DNA of 64,000 nt from the NCBI GenBank assembly GCA_949130495.1, contig OX422213.1, forward strand, positions 51,098,284 to 51,162,283, given 5' to 3'. The notes beneath the pieces were generated by a model that worked only from the letters and a program-made list of their open reading frames with translations, made no database searches and was not told the origin of the DNA. This DNA is from Sambucus nigra. Lineage: Eukaryota; Streptophyta; Magnoliopsida; Dipsacales; Adoxaceae. A program made the position numbers and the translations under genes. Positions within the stretch are counted from its first letter, which is position 1. Each line of letters starts with the position of its first letter. Below, in pieces: positions 35,835 to 46,773 of this stretch.

Positions 35835-36589
35835 CTAGAATTGGTGTGACATTATATAATAAAGACGGGGATGTTCAATCTCAGGCGATGAGTATCTCTT
35901 GAAAATTGAATTTAGGAAAGAAATAAGATTGTTTACAATGAAACTTTCTTCTTTGAAAATCAAAGAAGAAACGAGTTCATTGCAAATGGATACTATGCCC
36001 TTTTCATCTTCATTTTCATTCTCTACTACACCATGGGTTAAGTCAAGGATGATTTGTTCCAAAGTAGGAACGAAGTCCTCATTTGGTTCAAAACAGTCAT
36101 CGACTTCGTAAGTCTTTGAAGAAAAGTCATCGTCGGATTCAAAGAGTAAATCCAACTCGTGTTCCTAACAACGATTTCTTCCCGATATCGGTTTTCAATC
36201 CTCTCATTTTCAAGCATGCGTAATCCCTCACCGAAAGTCATAGGGCGAGGAGCGGATTCTTGGAATTGAGAGGGTTGGAAATTGTTCTCGGGACTACACT
36301 TAAAATCATTAACATATGAATTTTGAAAGTGATTACAATTTGTTTCAAAATTCTTATAGTAAGGATCTTGCGACCCATAATCAAAATGATCACGCCCAAA
36401 ATTGATGTAATCCAAACTTTGACTTTTGTAATACTCACCCAATGTCATTTTAGATGTTGCAACCTTTTGGGATTGCAAGTATTGACCAAAAGTCAATGGT
36501 TTATCGAAATTTTGAGAGTTATCATTAGGATTACCAGAAAAGTTAGAATAAGACATGCTTACCCCAACAAAGGCTCGAGAGGGTTCCAC
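35835..36589 (-). pseudogene. Tyr/Asn/Gln-rich ORF after the primer site, frameshifted
   Basis: Reading starts at an ATG at 36589, about 145 bp inside the primer site, the position of gag. The N-terminal half is rich in N, Q, Y, F and S, with repeated LTFGQYLQSQK/MTLGEYYKSQS-like units (near residues 31-56) and a related PMTFGEGLRMLENERIENRY near 113. After about residue 145 the sensible frame continues in the frame of 35835-36155, an acidic segment (ESDDDF, EDFVPTLEQIILDL). One small frameshift therefore separates the halves. I do not recognise the family; the repeated box and position suggest a structural, Gag-like role. Confidence 0.5.
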
Positions 36590-36733
36590 AAAGCAATGTG
36601 CGACGGGAAAAATTCAAGCGTTTCTAGACGCTCAAATGTAGAAGCCCTGCAAAAAAGGTTAAAACAAAGAATACAAATATAAAAGAAAGAATACTACGAA
36701 CTAATAAGACAATTACAATCTAAATAAAAAAAA

Positions 36734-36751
36734 TCCCCGGCAACGACGCCA
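36734..36751 (-). other. Primer binding site (tRNA-Asp)
   Basis: Complement reads TGGCGTCGTTGCCGGGGA; plant tRNA-Asp predicts TGGCGCCGTTGCCGGGGA. Three bases separate it from the right LTR. Confidence 0.85.
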
Positions 36752-36754
36752 TTT

Positions 36755-38161
36755 TGATTAGCGCATGAAAGGAGCGTGTAAGGACGCTAATCGTTGTTTT
36801 AGTTTCACCGCGATAATACAAACAAACCTAAGTTACGACTACACTCAACTGGTGAGTATAGCGGTAAGTCAGGTATCGAATCCACAGGGAGTGTTTGATA
36901 GATCGTAACGGATTATTAATTCAAGAATAAAAGTGTAAAAAGGTGATGTGTGCTAGGAAATAAAAGAAAAGAATAAGTTAAGTCTAAATAAAAGTAAAGT
37001 GAGGATCGGGATATCGTCAAACCATACGGCTCGAAACAACTACTAATCAAGATTCCAGCTCGAAAGCTATTTAATTAAGCATTATCAATTAATCATAAAC
37101 ATCCCACAATAAGGAATTTAAGCCAAAGTTGCGAGATTAAACATTTAACCGAAAATTGGTCATACGCAGATTAAACTTGGATTATCGCTTTAAACACTAA
37201 CGTTGCATAACAAAGAAAGTTAAATGCATAATAATCCGACTTTAATTCGTGCGCGCTCAATTAAATGCAATTTTGCATAAAACCTAATTTTCGGATCTCG
37301 GGGCCCGTTAATGGCGGAACGGCATCCCGACCCTAATTATCCAAGGGCACATAATGATTAAACTAATTTATACTAATTAAACTAGGAAAGCAAGAAATAA
37401 AGCAATTAGACTAATTAAGAAAGCTTGGAAATTATTCTACAAAGCAAGAAATAGGCAAGAACAATCATATAAATGGGGATGGAAGATGAAAGTTCAACAT
37501 ACCAAACCCATATGGTTGTCAACCTAAAGAGATATGAATCCAAGCTCTCGAAACCAAAACCCTAACCTAAAATGTCTTCTAAAACTAAGTATCTCTAATA
37601 TTACAACAAAATTAGGTTATATAGTAAGTTGGAATAAAAGAAAAGAAGAAAGAAAAGAAAGCAAAATATCTGCATAAAATAGGGGATCGATCGATCGACT
37701 ATTGAAATTATGGCAATATACTGAAGGATCGATCGATCGATCAAGCAGGGCAGAACCTCCTTTCCTCCTGTTTTCCCCTGTTTTGGTGTAAATATTTTTC
37801 TCCCCCACTAGAATCGCCGTAACTTCTTCATTCGGGATCGGAATCGCGCACCGTTCACGGCCACGCGAAGCTTGCGAGGAGGGCTACAACTTTCATGAAA
37901 TGTCGGGCTAGGTGCCCAAACTGTGAATTGACCGGATTGCCCTTGAACGTGCGATTGCGTACGGGACTTGAGCGAAATGCGTCCGAACTCCATTCTTAGT
38001 ACCTAAATACCTACAAAAGCCCAATTATACCTCATATAACATGTTAACAATATAAACTTGAGGTTTTCTGGTTAACGGGCTTAAATATAGAGATTAAGGC
38101 ACCGAGGGGGCAAAAATACGTAGGTTCGACGGATGAAATACACAATATTTGCGTATTATCA
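36755..38161 (-). repeat. Athila-like 5' LTR (right)
   Basis: Direct repeat of 29386-30812 with scattered substitutions and small indels; TATA complement near 37616-37625. Confidence 0.88.
37684..37745 (-). promoter_or_regulatory. ATCGATCGATCGA cluster in right Athila-like LTR
   Basis: Two perfect runs (GGATCGATCGATCGAC and GGATCGATCGATCGATCAAG), 60-130 bp upstream of TATA on the minus strand. Confidence 0.55.
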
Positions 38162-38166
38162 GTTGG
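38162..38166. repeat. Right target-site duplication GTTGG
   Basis: Pairs with 29381-29385. Confidence 0.85.
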
Positions 38167-38679
38167 TTGGCCCTAGGCGTTTGTAGCATATAGGGTATGG
38201 ATTCATGTTTTGCAATTTAATGACCCAATTTTATGATTAGTAATTATTATATGATCCTATTTGTCTGAATATGCATTCGATTTATTTGATTTGATAGGAA
38301 TTTGATTATTTGCATTTTTGATAACTGATAATCGGAATAATCAATGGGTTGGATATGAATTATAATAATTCAATCTTATTAAATATCACTTCATTTTGTC
38401 TAGTAAAATAATAAGAGATTTTAGTGTCATCTCATGCATGTTTTGGAGGTAACAATTCCTTTAGTATGAAAATATTTGTCGAAAGTATTTTGCATACCCC
38501 ACTAAATTCATACAGGATTGATAATGTAACTAAATTCAATTGAGGAACCCAGACTTGGAATCACAGGGGCAGTTTTGTCCATAAAATCGTGGGGAGTGGT
38601 GTCATATTTGTAAGAAAAAATAAAGCTAGAAAACTAACACAATGTCACATTTAATAAATGTGCCAACGCAAAATTGTTC
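38167..38679. other. CACTA interior resumed, no gene
   Basis: AT-rich continuation of the transposon after the nested element; nothing coding seen. Confidence 0.5.
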
Positions 38680-39870
38680 TCTCTTTCTAAAATATAACCC
38701 TATAGATTCAGGCGACCAAATCGATTTGTTATCTTTCTCTAAAATATAAATATGTTACATTTGTAACTTATAATAGGATTCTTGAATTTTGCACACTTTT
38801 ATTTATACTAATCCATAAGCCATTGGTCTAAAATTACTGAAAGATAAAATGTGTTTGTCACGATCGTGTCACGGTCTTTGGCCCTGATACGACTGCGACA
38901 ATAAAAACAAAATATACCCCTAGCAATTCATGCGAATAGATCGATTTGTTCTCTCTCTCTAAAATTTAACCCTATCAATTCAAGCGATCAGATCAATTTG
39001 TTTTATCTCTCTAAAATATAACCCTATCGATTCAGGAGACCATATCAATTTGTTCTCTCTCTCTCTAAAATATAAATATGTTATATTTGTTACCTGTAAT
39101 AGGGTTCTTGAATTTTGCAGAGTTATGTTTATATTAATCCATGAATCATTGGTCTAGAATTACTAAAAAATGAAATGTGTTTGTCACGATTGTGTCACGG
39201 TAAAAGGCCATGACAATGATTATTTATTGTCACGGTCTTTAACCCTGACACAACCGTGACAACAAAAACAAAATATAACCCTATCGATTAAGGCGACCAT
39301 ATCTATTTATTCTCCTTCTCTAAAATATAATATTATCGATTCAGGCGACTAGATCGATTTGTTCTCTCTCTAAAATATAACCCTATCGATTCAGGTGACC
39401 AAATCGATTTGTTCTCTCTCTCTCAAATATAAACTTATCGATTAATGTGACCAAATCAATTTGTTATCCCTCTCTCTAAAATATAAACATCTTACATTTG
39501 TTACCCGTAATAGGATTCTTAATTTTTCACAGTTTTATTTATACAAATCCATGAACCATTGGACTAGAATTACTAAAAGGTGAATGGCGCTTATCATGGT
39601 CGTGTCACGATCAAAGACCGCGATAACGACTATTTGTTGTCACAATCTTTGACCCCGACACGACCATTACAACAAAAACAAAATATAACCCTATCAATTT
39701 AGGTGACTAAATCGATTTGTTCTCTCACTAAAATATAATCCTATCGACTAACCATGTCGATTCAGGCGACCAGATCGATTTGTGTACTCTCTCTAAAATA
39801 TAAAGATGTTATATTTGTTACCTATAATAGGGTTCTTGAATTTTTCACACTTTTGTTTATACTAATCCAT
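38680..39870. repeat. CACTA internal tandem repeats with GTCACGG words
   Basis: Units of roughly 320-410 bp (landmark TAGGRTTCTTGAATTTT near 38773, 39101, 39511, 39829) each contain an inverted GTCACGG/CCGTGAC pair like the element's ends. Each also has a variable number of ~50-bp subrepeats CTCTCTAAAATATAACCCTATCGATTCAGGCGACC...ATCGATTTGTT (broken here for length). The block ends just before the tnp2 relic. Confidence 0.75.
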
Positions 39871-39918
39871 GAATATATGCTTCTTACCCATGATAAGTGA
39901 TTGTTTATAGTAGTTGTG

Positions 39919-40956
39919 ATGGGATATCCTCTATACAAATAGTGGATGGGTGAGACAAATAGACTAGGGGATGGGTTTCGTAGAGGTGCTAATGAATTTG
40001 TGAAATTCGCAAAGAAGTGATGACGGAATAATAAAGAGTTCCCGTATCCATGTGTTAGGTGTAGGAATGGTAAGGTGTTTGAGTAAAAAACAGTTGAACT
40101 ACATCCATTGAGATGGGGCATGCAAGATAGTTATCGGTTGTGGGTCTTTTACGGGGAATTGCATGTTCCCTTTGTCCCCAAGAAACGTTCACATTAATCA
40201 TCAAGTAAGATAGATGTGAAAGTCTAGGAGGATAATGTAAATCATAATATGGTAGAGGATTTAGTTGATGATGCGTATGGAGTTCATGGATTAGGAGAAA
40301 ATAAGGTCACTGACGATGTACAAGGTCCAGGTGCTCATGAAGATATTGGGATAAACTTTGACGATGACTATTAAAGTTTAAAATTTAAGGCGACCCAACC
40401 GTTGTACCCTGACTGTGACAAATATCAAATAACTTTGCATACCATGATTGGTTTGCATAGTTTGAAGACCCAATATGGTTTGTCAGGCAATATCATGACA
40501 TGAATTTTGAATTGGGTGAAGGGATCGCTACCCAAGCAGAATACGCTTCCAAATAGATATCCTTATATGAATAATAGTTTGAAAGGTTTAGTAATGAACT
40601 ATAAATCAATCCGTGCTTGTATGTATGACTACATACTATATCGAAAAGAGTATGAAAATATCGATCGATATTTGGTATGCGAGGAACCTAGATATGTGCA
40701 ATCTACTAGAATGGAAGGTGCAATCTCAAAAGTGCCTCAAAAAGTATTGAAATATTTTCCCATTGGGCTTAGATTTAAGAGGTTTTTCACACCAGCATGG
40801 ATAGCAGAAGCAATGACTTCTCATGCTAGGGCAAAAGTAGGGGATAATGTCATGCGTTATCGTATTGATTCTACATTTTGGAAGAGTATAAATTATGAGT
40901 CTCTCGATTTTGCTCGAGAACAGCGTAAATGGAATAACTTAGGGGTAAATGTATGA
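39919..40956 (+). pseudogene. tnp2-like CACTA transposase, N-terminal part, many stops
   Basis: One reading frame runs from the ATG at 39919 (or 39946) to 40956 with no indel. It matches the CACTA transposase layout: a transposase-associated domain (RLGDGFRRGANEFVKFAKK, PCVRCRNGKVFE, then YRLWVFYGEL), an acidic linker, a PLYPDC box near 40405, and the tnp2 block ending TFWKSINYESLDFAREQRKW. Stops occur near 39940, 40018-40023 (TGA TGA), 40084, 40195, 40228, 40372 and 40501. The last 150 codons (40507-40956) are open. The catalytic DDE part that should follow is missing, so this is a truncated relic of the protein that would bind the ends and cut. Confidence 0.8.
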
Positions 40957-41170
40957 TTAATGAAACTACGTCCCAGCAACATTCATTGGATAAAAACAAC
41001 TAATTTTATATAAATCACAATTTTTCCCCTATGCTTATTTAAAGAGTAGTTTGGGATTACGTGTCCATATTTTATTCATTTTAAACCCTCGTATGGTTAT
41101 TAAGTGATCACGGATTCATTAATATAATAAATAGATTTGAAACAATTCTTCGATTGGTTTATGATATGGA
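40957..41170. other. Short CACTA remnant before the solo LTR
   Basis: No coding signal after the tnp2 frame ends. Confidence 0.4.
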
Positions 41171-41175
41171 TTTAT
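41171..41175. repeat. Probable target duplication TTTAT of the solo LTR
   Basis: TTTAT recurs at 44118-44122. Two bases (TA) separate it from TGACACC, so the exact LTR edge is 41176 or 41178. Confidence 0.55.
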
Positions 41176-41177
41176 TA

Positions 41178-44117
41178 TGACACCCCGACTAATTAAATAC
41201 CGGGTAGCTACTCCTTTATTAAATTAAACCAAAATGCCAAGTTGGCTCAGTTAATAGCATCACTGTCGAAAACATTTTATTATTACTAACCACCTAGTAT
41301 TTAAAAAGTAAGTTGCCAAATTTTAATTAAGGTCTGATTAACATGCAGTAAAAGATTTAAAGCCAGAATAATAACACCATTCACCATAACGAAGTAAATA
41401 GAATAACCATCACATAATGTAAATAAAGTCTGGAGGAAAACTCCTCACAACAATACCACAAACTGAAATAACTAAACTGAATACTGAATCAATACATGCC
41501 AAAGTCTGAAAAACTGAAATGGAAAGATGTCTCTAATAGAAATGGGCAACATGCCCTACAACTGATAGATACTGAATCTGGAATCCAAATGATAGAAGCG
41601 TCTAAAAACAAATCCCTGTAGCTTCCACAAACAGCTACAACTCGTCACCTGAATGAGTATCCTATGCATGGTGTCCTTGTGGATGGGCACCTAAAATGGT
41701 TTTACAAGAAAAATAGGTTTGAAAGCAAACGGGTCAGAGCCCGAATGTGGAGATATTTTAAAAACCTGCAAGTGCTTTAAAAACATTTAAAACATTAAAT
41801 GCAAAGTACATGTTAGGACGTGCACTCACATGAAATTCTCACCTCTCGTCTAACTGTGCACTCCTAACGTAAGTACCCATCTAAAATGACACAACCCACT
41901 AGCTAAGTGACATCATAACCAGCTAGACTGTCATAGGTTCTACCCTTATTACTCGGTTCCCATTAACATTATAACGATCTCAATAAGTAGGGGCTTAACA
42001 TAAACTCAGATGCTCAATATGCAATATATTTCACTATCAGTTAACCCGTTATGTTTTTCTCGAAACAATACCGTAATTATATTCACAACATTAACATGAA
42101 GGTTCCCATTAATTAAGTGTATATTATTCACATCATAAATATACAATACAAGCACCCCGAGAACTAAGCTGCGGTGCACACATACTCTGCTATCCATCCC
42201 GGTACATCACGTACATAAGGATCACATATTTCGAATCTCTCAGGAATAGTTCACAGATAACAACATCACAAATAATGGAGGCGAACACAGTCACATCACA
42301 TGGGTCACGCACATACCTACGCTCCCACGATCAGCGGACTTATCAACATCCCAATAAGTCTTTCTATGACCTATGTTCATCAAGGTAACCAGTCTAAATC
42401 CGGGCAACACAAGGATTAGAGGGCCCTAAGCGAACGCAAACCTCCCATGATAGCAAGTATGGTAGGTATGTCATACACACAAATCATATACCAATACTAA
42501 GTAAACACGCATCTTAGTAATCACCGTAATTTAATTGTAGTACATATCGCATTCTCGTACCAACTTAATATATATATAACTTATATAATCCCGGTCCACA
42601 TTTATACGCGCCATAATTTATTCTCACGTCGTAGTAGGCACTCACGTCACGACTCAAATGTCTATTTGATTTGATCCACACTTATATAATTTACTCCTCA
42701 TTATATCCCAAATGTCCCAAGTATACCAATACATCATCAAAGGAATGTTATCTCTATCATCGAACAAGTTTACGGGACTCCCAAAATCAAAACAGGCCAA
42801 AAAGGCCTAAACTGCCAGCTCGTTAGAAGTCTCGTTCGAACGAGGCTGTTCGAACGAGATTTCGTTCGAACGAACTGGGCTATCTAACGAGATCTCGTTC
42901 GAACGAGATTATCGAACGAACATCCCTCTCGTTAGAACCCCAAACTGTCAACTCGTTAGAAGCTCGTTCGAACGAGCTCGTTCGAACGACCTGGGTAGGT
43001 CTTCTAACGAGTGACCAGATTCAAGCCCAGAAATTCTATATTCGTTTTTCACCAATTTCTACACTTCTAATCTCAACCAAAATTCGTCCCAACAATGTTT
43101 TATGGTCTCTAATCATCCCTAAACATATCAGGGTTATATACAAACGTATTTTAAAGGACCAATTCATCCTAATCATCATCAATCCATCAAATCTCTACAC
43201 TTTTCCCCAAATTTTCAAGAACATAAACCCTAAAATTTATGATCATCAATTTACTCAAATTAGATTCGTTTTTGTTACATCCAACACATATTTACATCAG
43301 GGTAATCATTCCTCTACGATTCTACATGCAATAACTCCTCAACATTCAAATTCTAAGTCCAATAAAGATGGGTTTTTATTAACTCTCAAGAACAATTAGA
43401 TTTATGTAAATTCCTACACATGGAAGATGCATTCTCTATAATAATTGAAATTAAACCACTTGCCTGTTCCAATCTCTGATTTTTGGTGTTGATTTGATGA
43501 AGTTCTCTCTCTCTTTCTGCAGAATTCCCTTCTTCTCTCTCTCCAAGCTTTTCTCTAATGGTGGCTAGGGTTTTCTTTTGGAAAGTAATTAGAAACCTAA
43601 TTCTAATAACTTACGTAACCTATTGGGTTAACATGGGTTGGTTAGTGGCTTAGTGGGTCAAATCCACATCAGATATAATTTACTAATTTTCGTCACTTTT
43701 AAATTCCAAAAATACAAAATTACCAAAATACCCTTTATGTTGCCGGTATGGCCTAAAAATACCCCGGGACCCAAATTAAACCCCCGGCTATTGTTTTCTG
43801 ACTATCTCGACCCTTCCGGACGCGTTGGCGCACTCAAAACGACCATACGATCAATAGATTTTAAATTCACTTTTATAAATAAAATAATTATATGCTGACG
43901 CAACTATCACCCGCGTCCCAATAAAATGTCCAAATTGCCGTATATCAATCTCACGACAATTTCATAATTCAATATTCATAAATCATCATATATACTCAAT
44001 ATAGTCAAATACCAACTCACATCTCGCTAGTATTTTATCCGGATTAATTCCCAATTAATTCACATTTAATTAATTAATCCCAAAAATAAATATTGCCCAA
44101 AAATACGGGGTATTACA
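41178..44117 (-). repeat. Tekay-type solo LTR (2.9 kb)
   Basis: Minus strand runs TGTAATACCCCG...GGGGTGTCA. It is nearly the same length as the Tekay 3' LTR at 48671-51600 (2930 bp), with the same edges and internal landmarks (e.g. the CTAACGTAAGTACCCA / CTAACGTCCCGTACTTAG region). No internal region or second LTR adjoins it, so the partner was lost by LTR-LTR recombination. Confidence 0.75.
42819..43012 (-). promoter_or_regulatory. TCGTTCGAACGAG palindrome cluster
   Basis: At least six copies of CTCGTTCGAACGAG or half sites, interspersed with CTCGTTAGAA, in 190 bp, about 1.1-1.3 kb into the LTR on the element strand. The same word dominates the LTRs of the unrelated LARD-2. Confidence 0.55.
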
Positions 44118-44346
44118 TTTATATTCTTCTGATGTCGTTAATTTGTATTCTTCTAGTGCTTTGTTAATATCAGATGGCAGTTTAATGCTCTATTAATTTG
44201 GATTTAATCAGTTTTTGGGGATTTGAATCAATCTTGGTTGGTTGGTTATATTTGGTTTAACAAATATTGTCAAACTAATTCATTATTTATATTTGCAAAT
44301 CATTTTCTCATATATATTTTTCTACTAATAATCAATTTTGTAGGAA
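44118..44346. other. CACTA interior, intron-like
   Basis: AT-rich, ending in a plausible splice acceptor (TTTTGTAG at 44336-44343) just before the next frame. Confidence 0.45.
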
Positions 44347-45930
44347 ATGTATTCATCAGGACGCCAGGGAAGTGAGGGCGAGGAAAGCTCGTCTAGCACT
44401 TGTCCCCCAAAGTGGGGCAAGTTGGGGATTTTAGTAGAGAACAAGATGACTTTACAAGGTAGGGCCTTAGAATTTCTCAAGACTATTATTGGCCCCTAGT
44501 ACACTGACTGGAGGAAGGTACCCTATGAGCTTAAGATGGTTATTTGGGGGGCATTATAGGTACTTGTTTGACTAAATAATATTTATATTTTACTTTATAA
44601 TTTAAATACTACTAACTCACTTTCTTTTTGTTTTGTATTTATTTGATCGGAACAATTCAACTTGCCCCCACAAGCACGTGACACCACATTGGAACAACTA
44701 AGCGATCAATGGAAAACGTGGAAGAAAAATATGCGTGCACGATATTTTGGTTGGGATCGGGAGTCCGTCTTACGCCGTATGGACACGGTACTCGAAAAGG
44801 AGCCAACCACATTGGCAAGTTGGCAACAATGTGTCCATAATGAGATATCGAATAAGTAATTATACTCTCATGAATTGGGGAGGGCAAATCGGGCAAAAAA
44901 TGTCGACGTGCACTACTCCGGGCGTACAGTCTTACGCCGAGATGGAGCATAGGAGGGTAAGTTTTGAATGTTATTTTATTTTAGTTTTATTTTATTCTAT
45001 TTAGTGATAATTATATACTAATTCACTCATTTTGAAATATTTTATTTCCGGAGACGGGGAGTGGTCCTGGGTAAGCCACACAGGCTTGATGCTTATGTGG
45101 AAATTCGAACGAAGAAAGGGAAGGATGAGGAGGTGAATTTGACCATGGATGCCACTATTGTAAGTTATAATTTTAATTACGTTATTAAAACAAAAATTTA
45201 TAATCACATACTTTTATTAATTGATCCAATCGTGTACTTTTTGTTATTTCATAAAAAACTCAAAGAAGTCTATAACTCACAGAGTGATGCCAACAAGGTA
45301 TCTATGAGTACGAACGCACTTAGCCAAGTGCTCAGACGGGATCACAAGGGCTGTACTCGGGGGGTGAGCTCTCGGATGGGGAAGTCGAGGCTCACTGGGA
45401 TTACGTCGAGCAACACTGGGCTGGCACACAAGGTGGGTGAGTTATAGACCAACAATGCCAAGGAGTTTGAGAACATGGAGAAAACATAGAATAAAATGTT
45501 TTCATTTGTTAAGCATAGACTAGGCCGAGATGGGTCCCTCCCAGGGAAGGGCAGGGAGAAAGTGGTAGATTAGGGGAGCACTACTCTATTTTTTTCACCC
45601 TCACCGATACCCCCTGGTCTCCATATGACATATTCACCACCCCCACCCATACCTCCCTCCATTTACAATTGGTAGGGATTGAGTGTATTTAGTAGACTTA
45701 CGGGATGGCGATAGAATAGCCAGGGGGTTGAGGGACCCAAATATTACCCCAGGTTCCTTGGTGCATAATCATCCATTGCAATCACACGAGGCTCGGGTTC
45801 ATGCCACGGAAGTGTTGGTGGGAAAAGAGAATGAATCGTGTGGTTGAACGAACAGTGCGATGTACGGACTATCGAGGGTTGTATCAATTCTTATATAGTA
45901 TGGCGTAGATTTCTCTTTCAAGTTGATAAC
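44347..45930 (+). pseudogene. CACTA second gene, plant-transposase-like, broken
   Basis: Exon-like pieces in order: 44347-44565 (starts MYSSGRQGSEGEESS, contains YTDWRKVP, interrupted by TAG); about 44650-44956 (QWKTWKKNMRARYF, then GRANRAKN...SGRTVLRRDG); about 45055-45159 (GKPHRLDAYVEIRTKKG); about 45245-45447 (LKEVYNSQSDANK); and a proline-rich tail with DVRTIEGCINSYIVW near 45850-45900. Splice-donor-like GGGTAAG (44956) and TTGTAAG (45159) separate some pieces. This order is that of the plant En/Spm accessory transposase family (tnpA-like, the 'Plant_transposase' group), which binds subterminal repeats. Stops and a frameshift near 44855 break it. Confidence 0.7.
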
Positions 45931-46184
45931 GAATGAACAATATGTAATAATTTGATTATTATTTGTTTAGTGTTTGATTATCATGAATATTGAATGTCGT
46001 TTAGTGTTTGATAATGAATGAATATTGTCTGGACTAGTTTTTTTATTTATATTTGTTTAATGTTTGATTATTAAGGTTTCTGAATGTTGGTTGCTGTTAC
46101 TTATTGAGAAAATATGTCATATATTTGTTGTTACAGGTAATAATATATTGTTGGGTAGTGGCAGTGGTCACATTGCCCAGCAGT

Positions 46185-46480
46185 TTTTTATACCGTTGTC
46201 CAAATTTGTCACAGACTTTGACCATGATAAGACCGTAATAAGATCTAACTTGTCACAGACTTAGATCGTGACATGTATGTGACAGTCATATTGTCACCCT
46301 GGGCCATGTCATGGACTTGTCAAGGTTTTTGACCGTGACATGTCCCTGACAAGATAAAACTTATCACAGACTTTGATTGCAACATGTCCATGACAAAATT
46401 TTTGTCACCCCGGGCCTAGTCACGATTTTTTATCGTGAGAAGGTTGACTTGTCAAGGTTTTTGACCGTGACAAGTAATCA
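46185..46480. repeat. CACTA right subterminal repeats
   Basis: Ten or so copies of TTGTCACAGAC, TTTGACCGTGACA and CTTGTCAAGG-like words in both orientations, the mirror of 27640-27790. Confidence 0.75.
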
Positions 46481-46497
46481 ATTTTGGTGTAGTATAT

Positions 46498-46773
46498 TTT
46501 GTTAAATATGTGATCACGTTTGTACTATTCTGTTGGTTCATACTGAATTATTTAACTATTTTACTTATGTTATAAAAAAAGAACACATCTTTATGAAATA
46601 TTATGATCATAAATATACCCTAAGAGTAATATCATGTTAATATGAAAATTCGCTCCTTTCAAATGTGATGATATGTGTTAACTCTTTGCATAACCAAAAT
46701 GGTAATACAATTATATCACCATCACCTTTTGGTTTAAGATACATTCTTTTTTTCTTTACTATATGTTTGTAAT
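46498..46773. other. Spacer between CACTA and LTR fragment
   Basis: AT-rich; nothing recognised. Confidence 0.4.

Larger units (their letters stand above)
29386..38161 (-). mobile_element. Athila-like non-autonomous LTR element
   Basis: LTRs of 1427 and 1407 bp begin TGATTA and end TTATCA; the duplication GTTGG flanks the element. The minus-strand primer site (complement of 36734-36751) matches plant tRNA-Asp with one mismatch, the primer used by Athila/Tat-type gypsy elements. The purine tract is the complement of 30813-30825. The 5942-bp interior encodes a tyrosine/asparagine-rich ORF after the primer site, then an Athila-ORF1-type protein, and no recognisable protease, RT or integrase. 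It lies inside the CACTA element, so it is younger than that insertion. Confidence 0.88.
27618..46494 (+). mobile_element. CACTA (En/Spm) DNA transposon, split by two insertions
   Basis: The left end is CACTACACCAAAA; the right end TTTTGGTGTAGTA (46482-46494) is its inverted complement apart from the last base. A 3-bp duplication TAT flanks both (27615-27617, 46495-46497), the size expected for CACTA elements. Both subterminal regions carry many direct and inverted GTCACGG/CCGTGAC words, the usual transposase-binding type. Inside are a tnp2-like relic (39919-40956) and a second plant-transposase-like gene (44347-45930). Removing the Athila-like element and the solo LTR leaves about 7.1 kb. 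Both genes are broken, so the copy is dead, though its ends might still be mobilised in trans. Confidence 0.9.

Noticed and set aside
29411..36780. Athila-like LTR starting at TGTAAGG (29411 / 36777)
   Set aside because: That edge leaves no matching target duplication; starting at TGATTA restores GTTGG on both sides, a terminal inverted repeat with TTATCA, and the usual three-base gap to the primer site.
44657..44950. 97-codon minus-strand frame
   Set aside because: Antisense to the CACTA second-gene exon, which has the family motifs on the plus strand.
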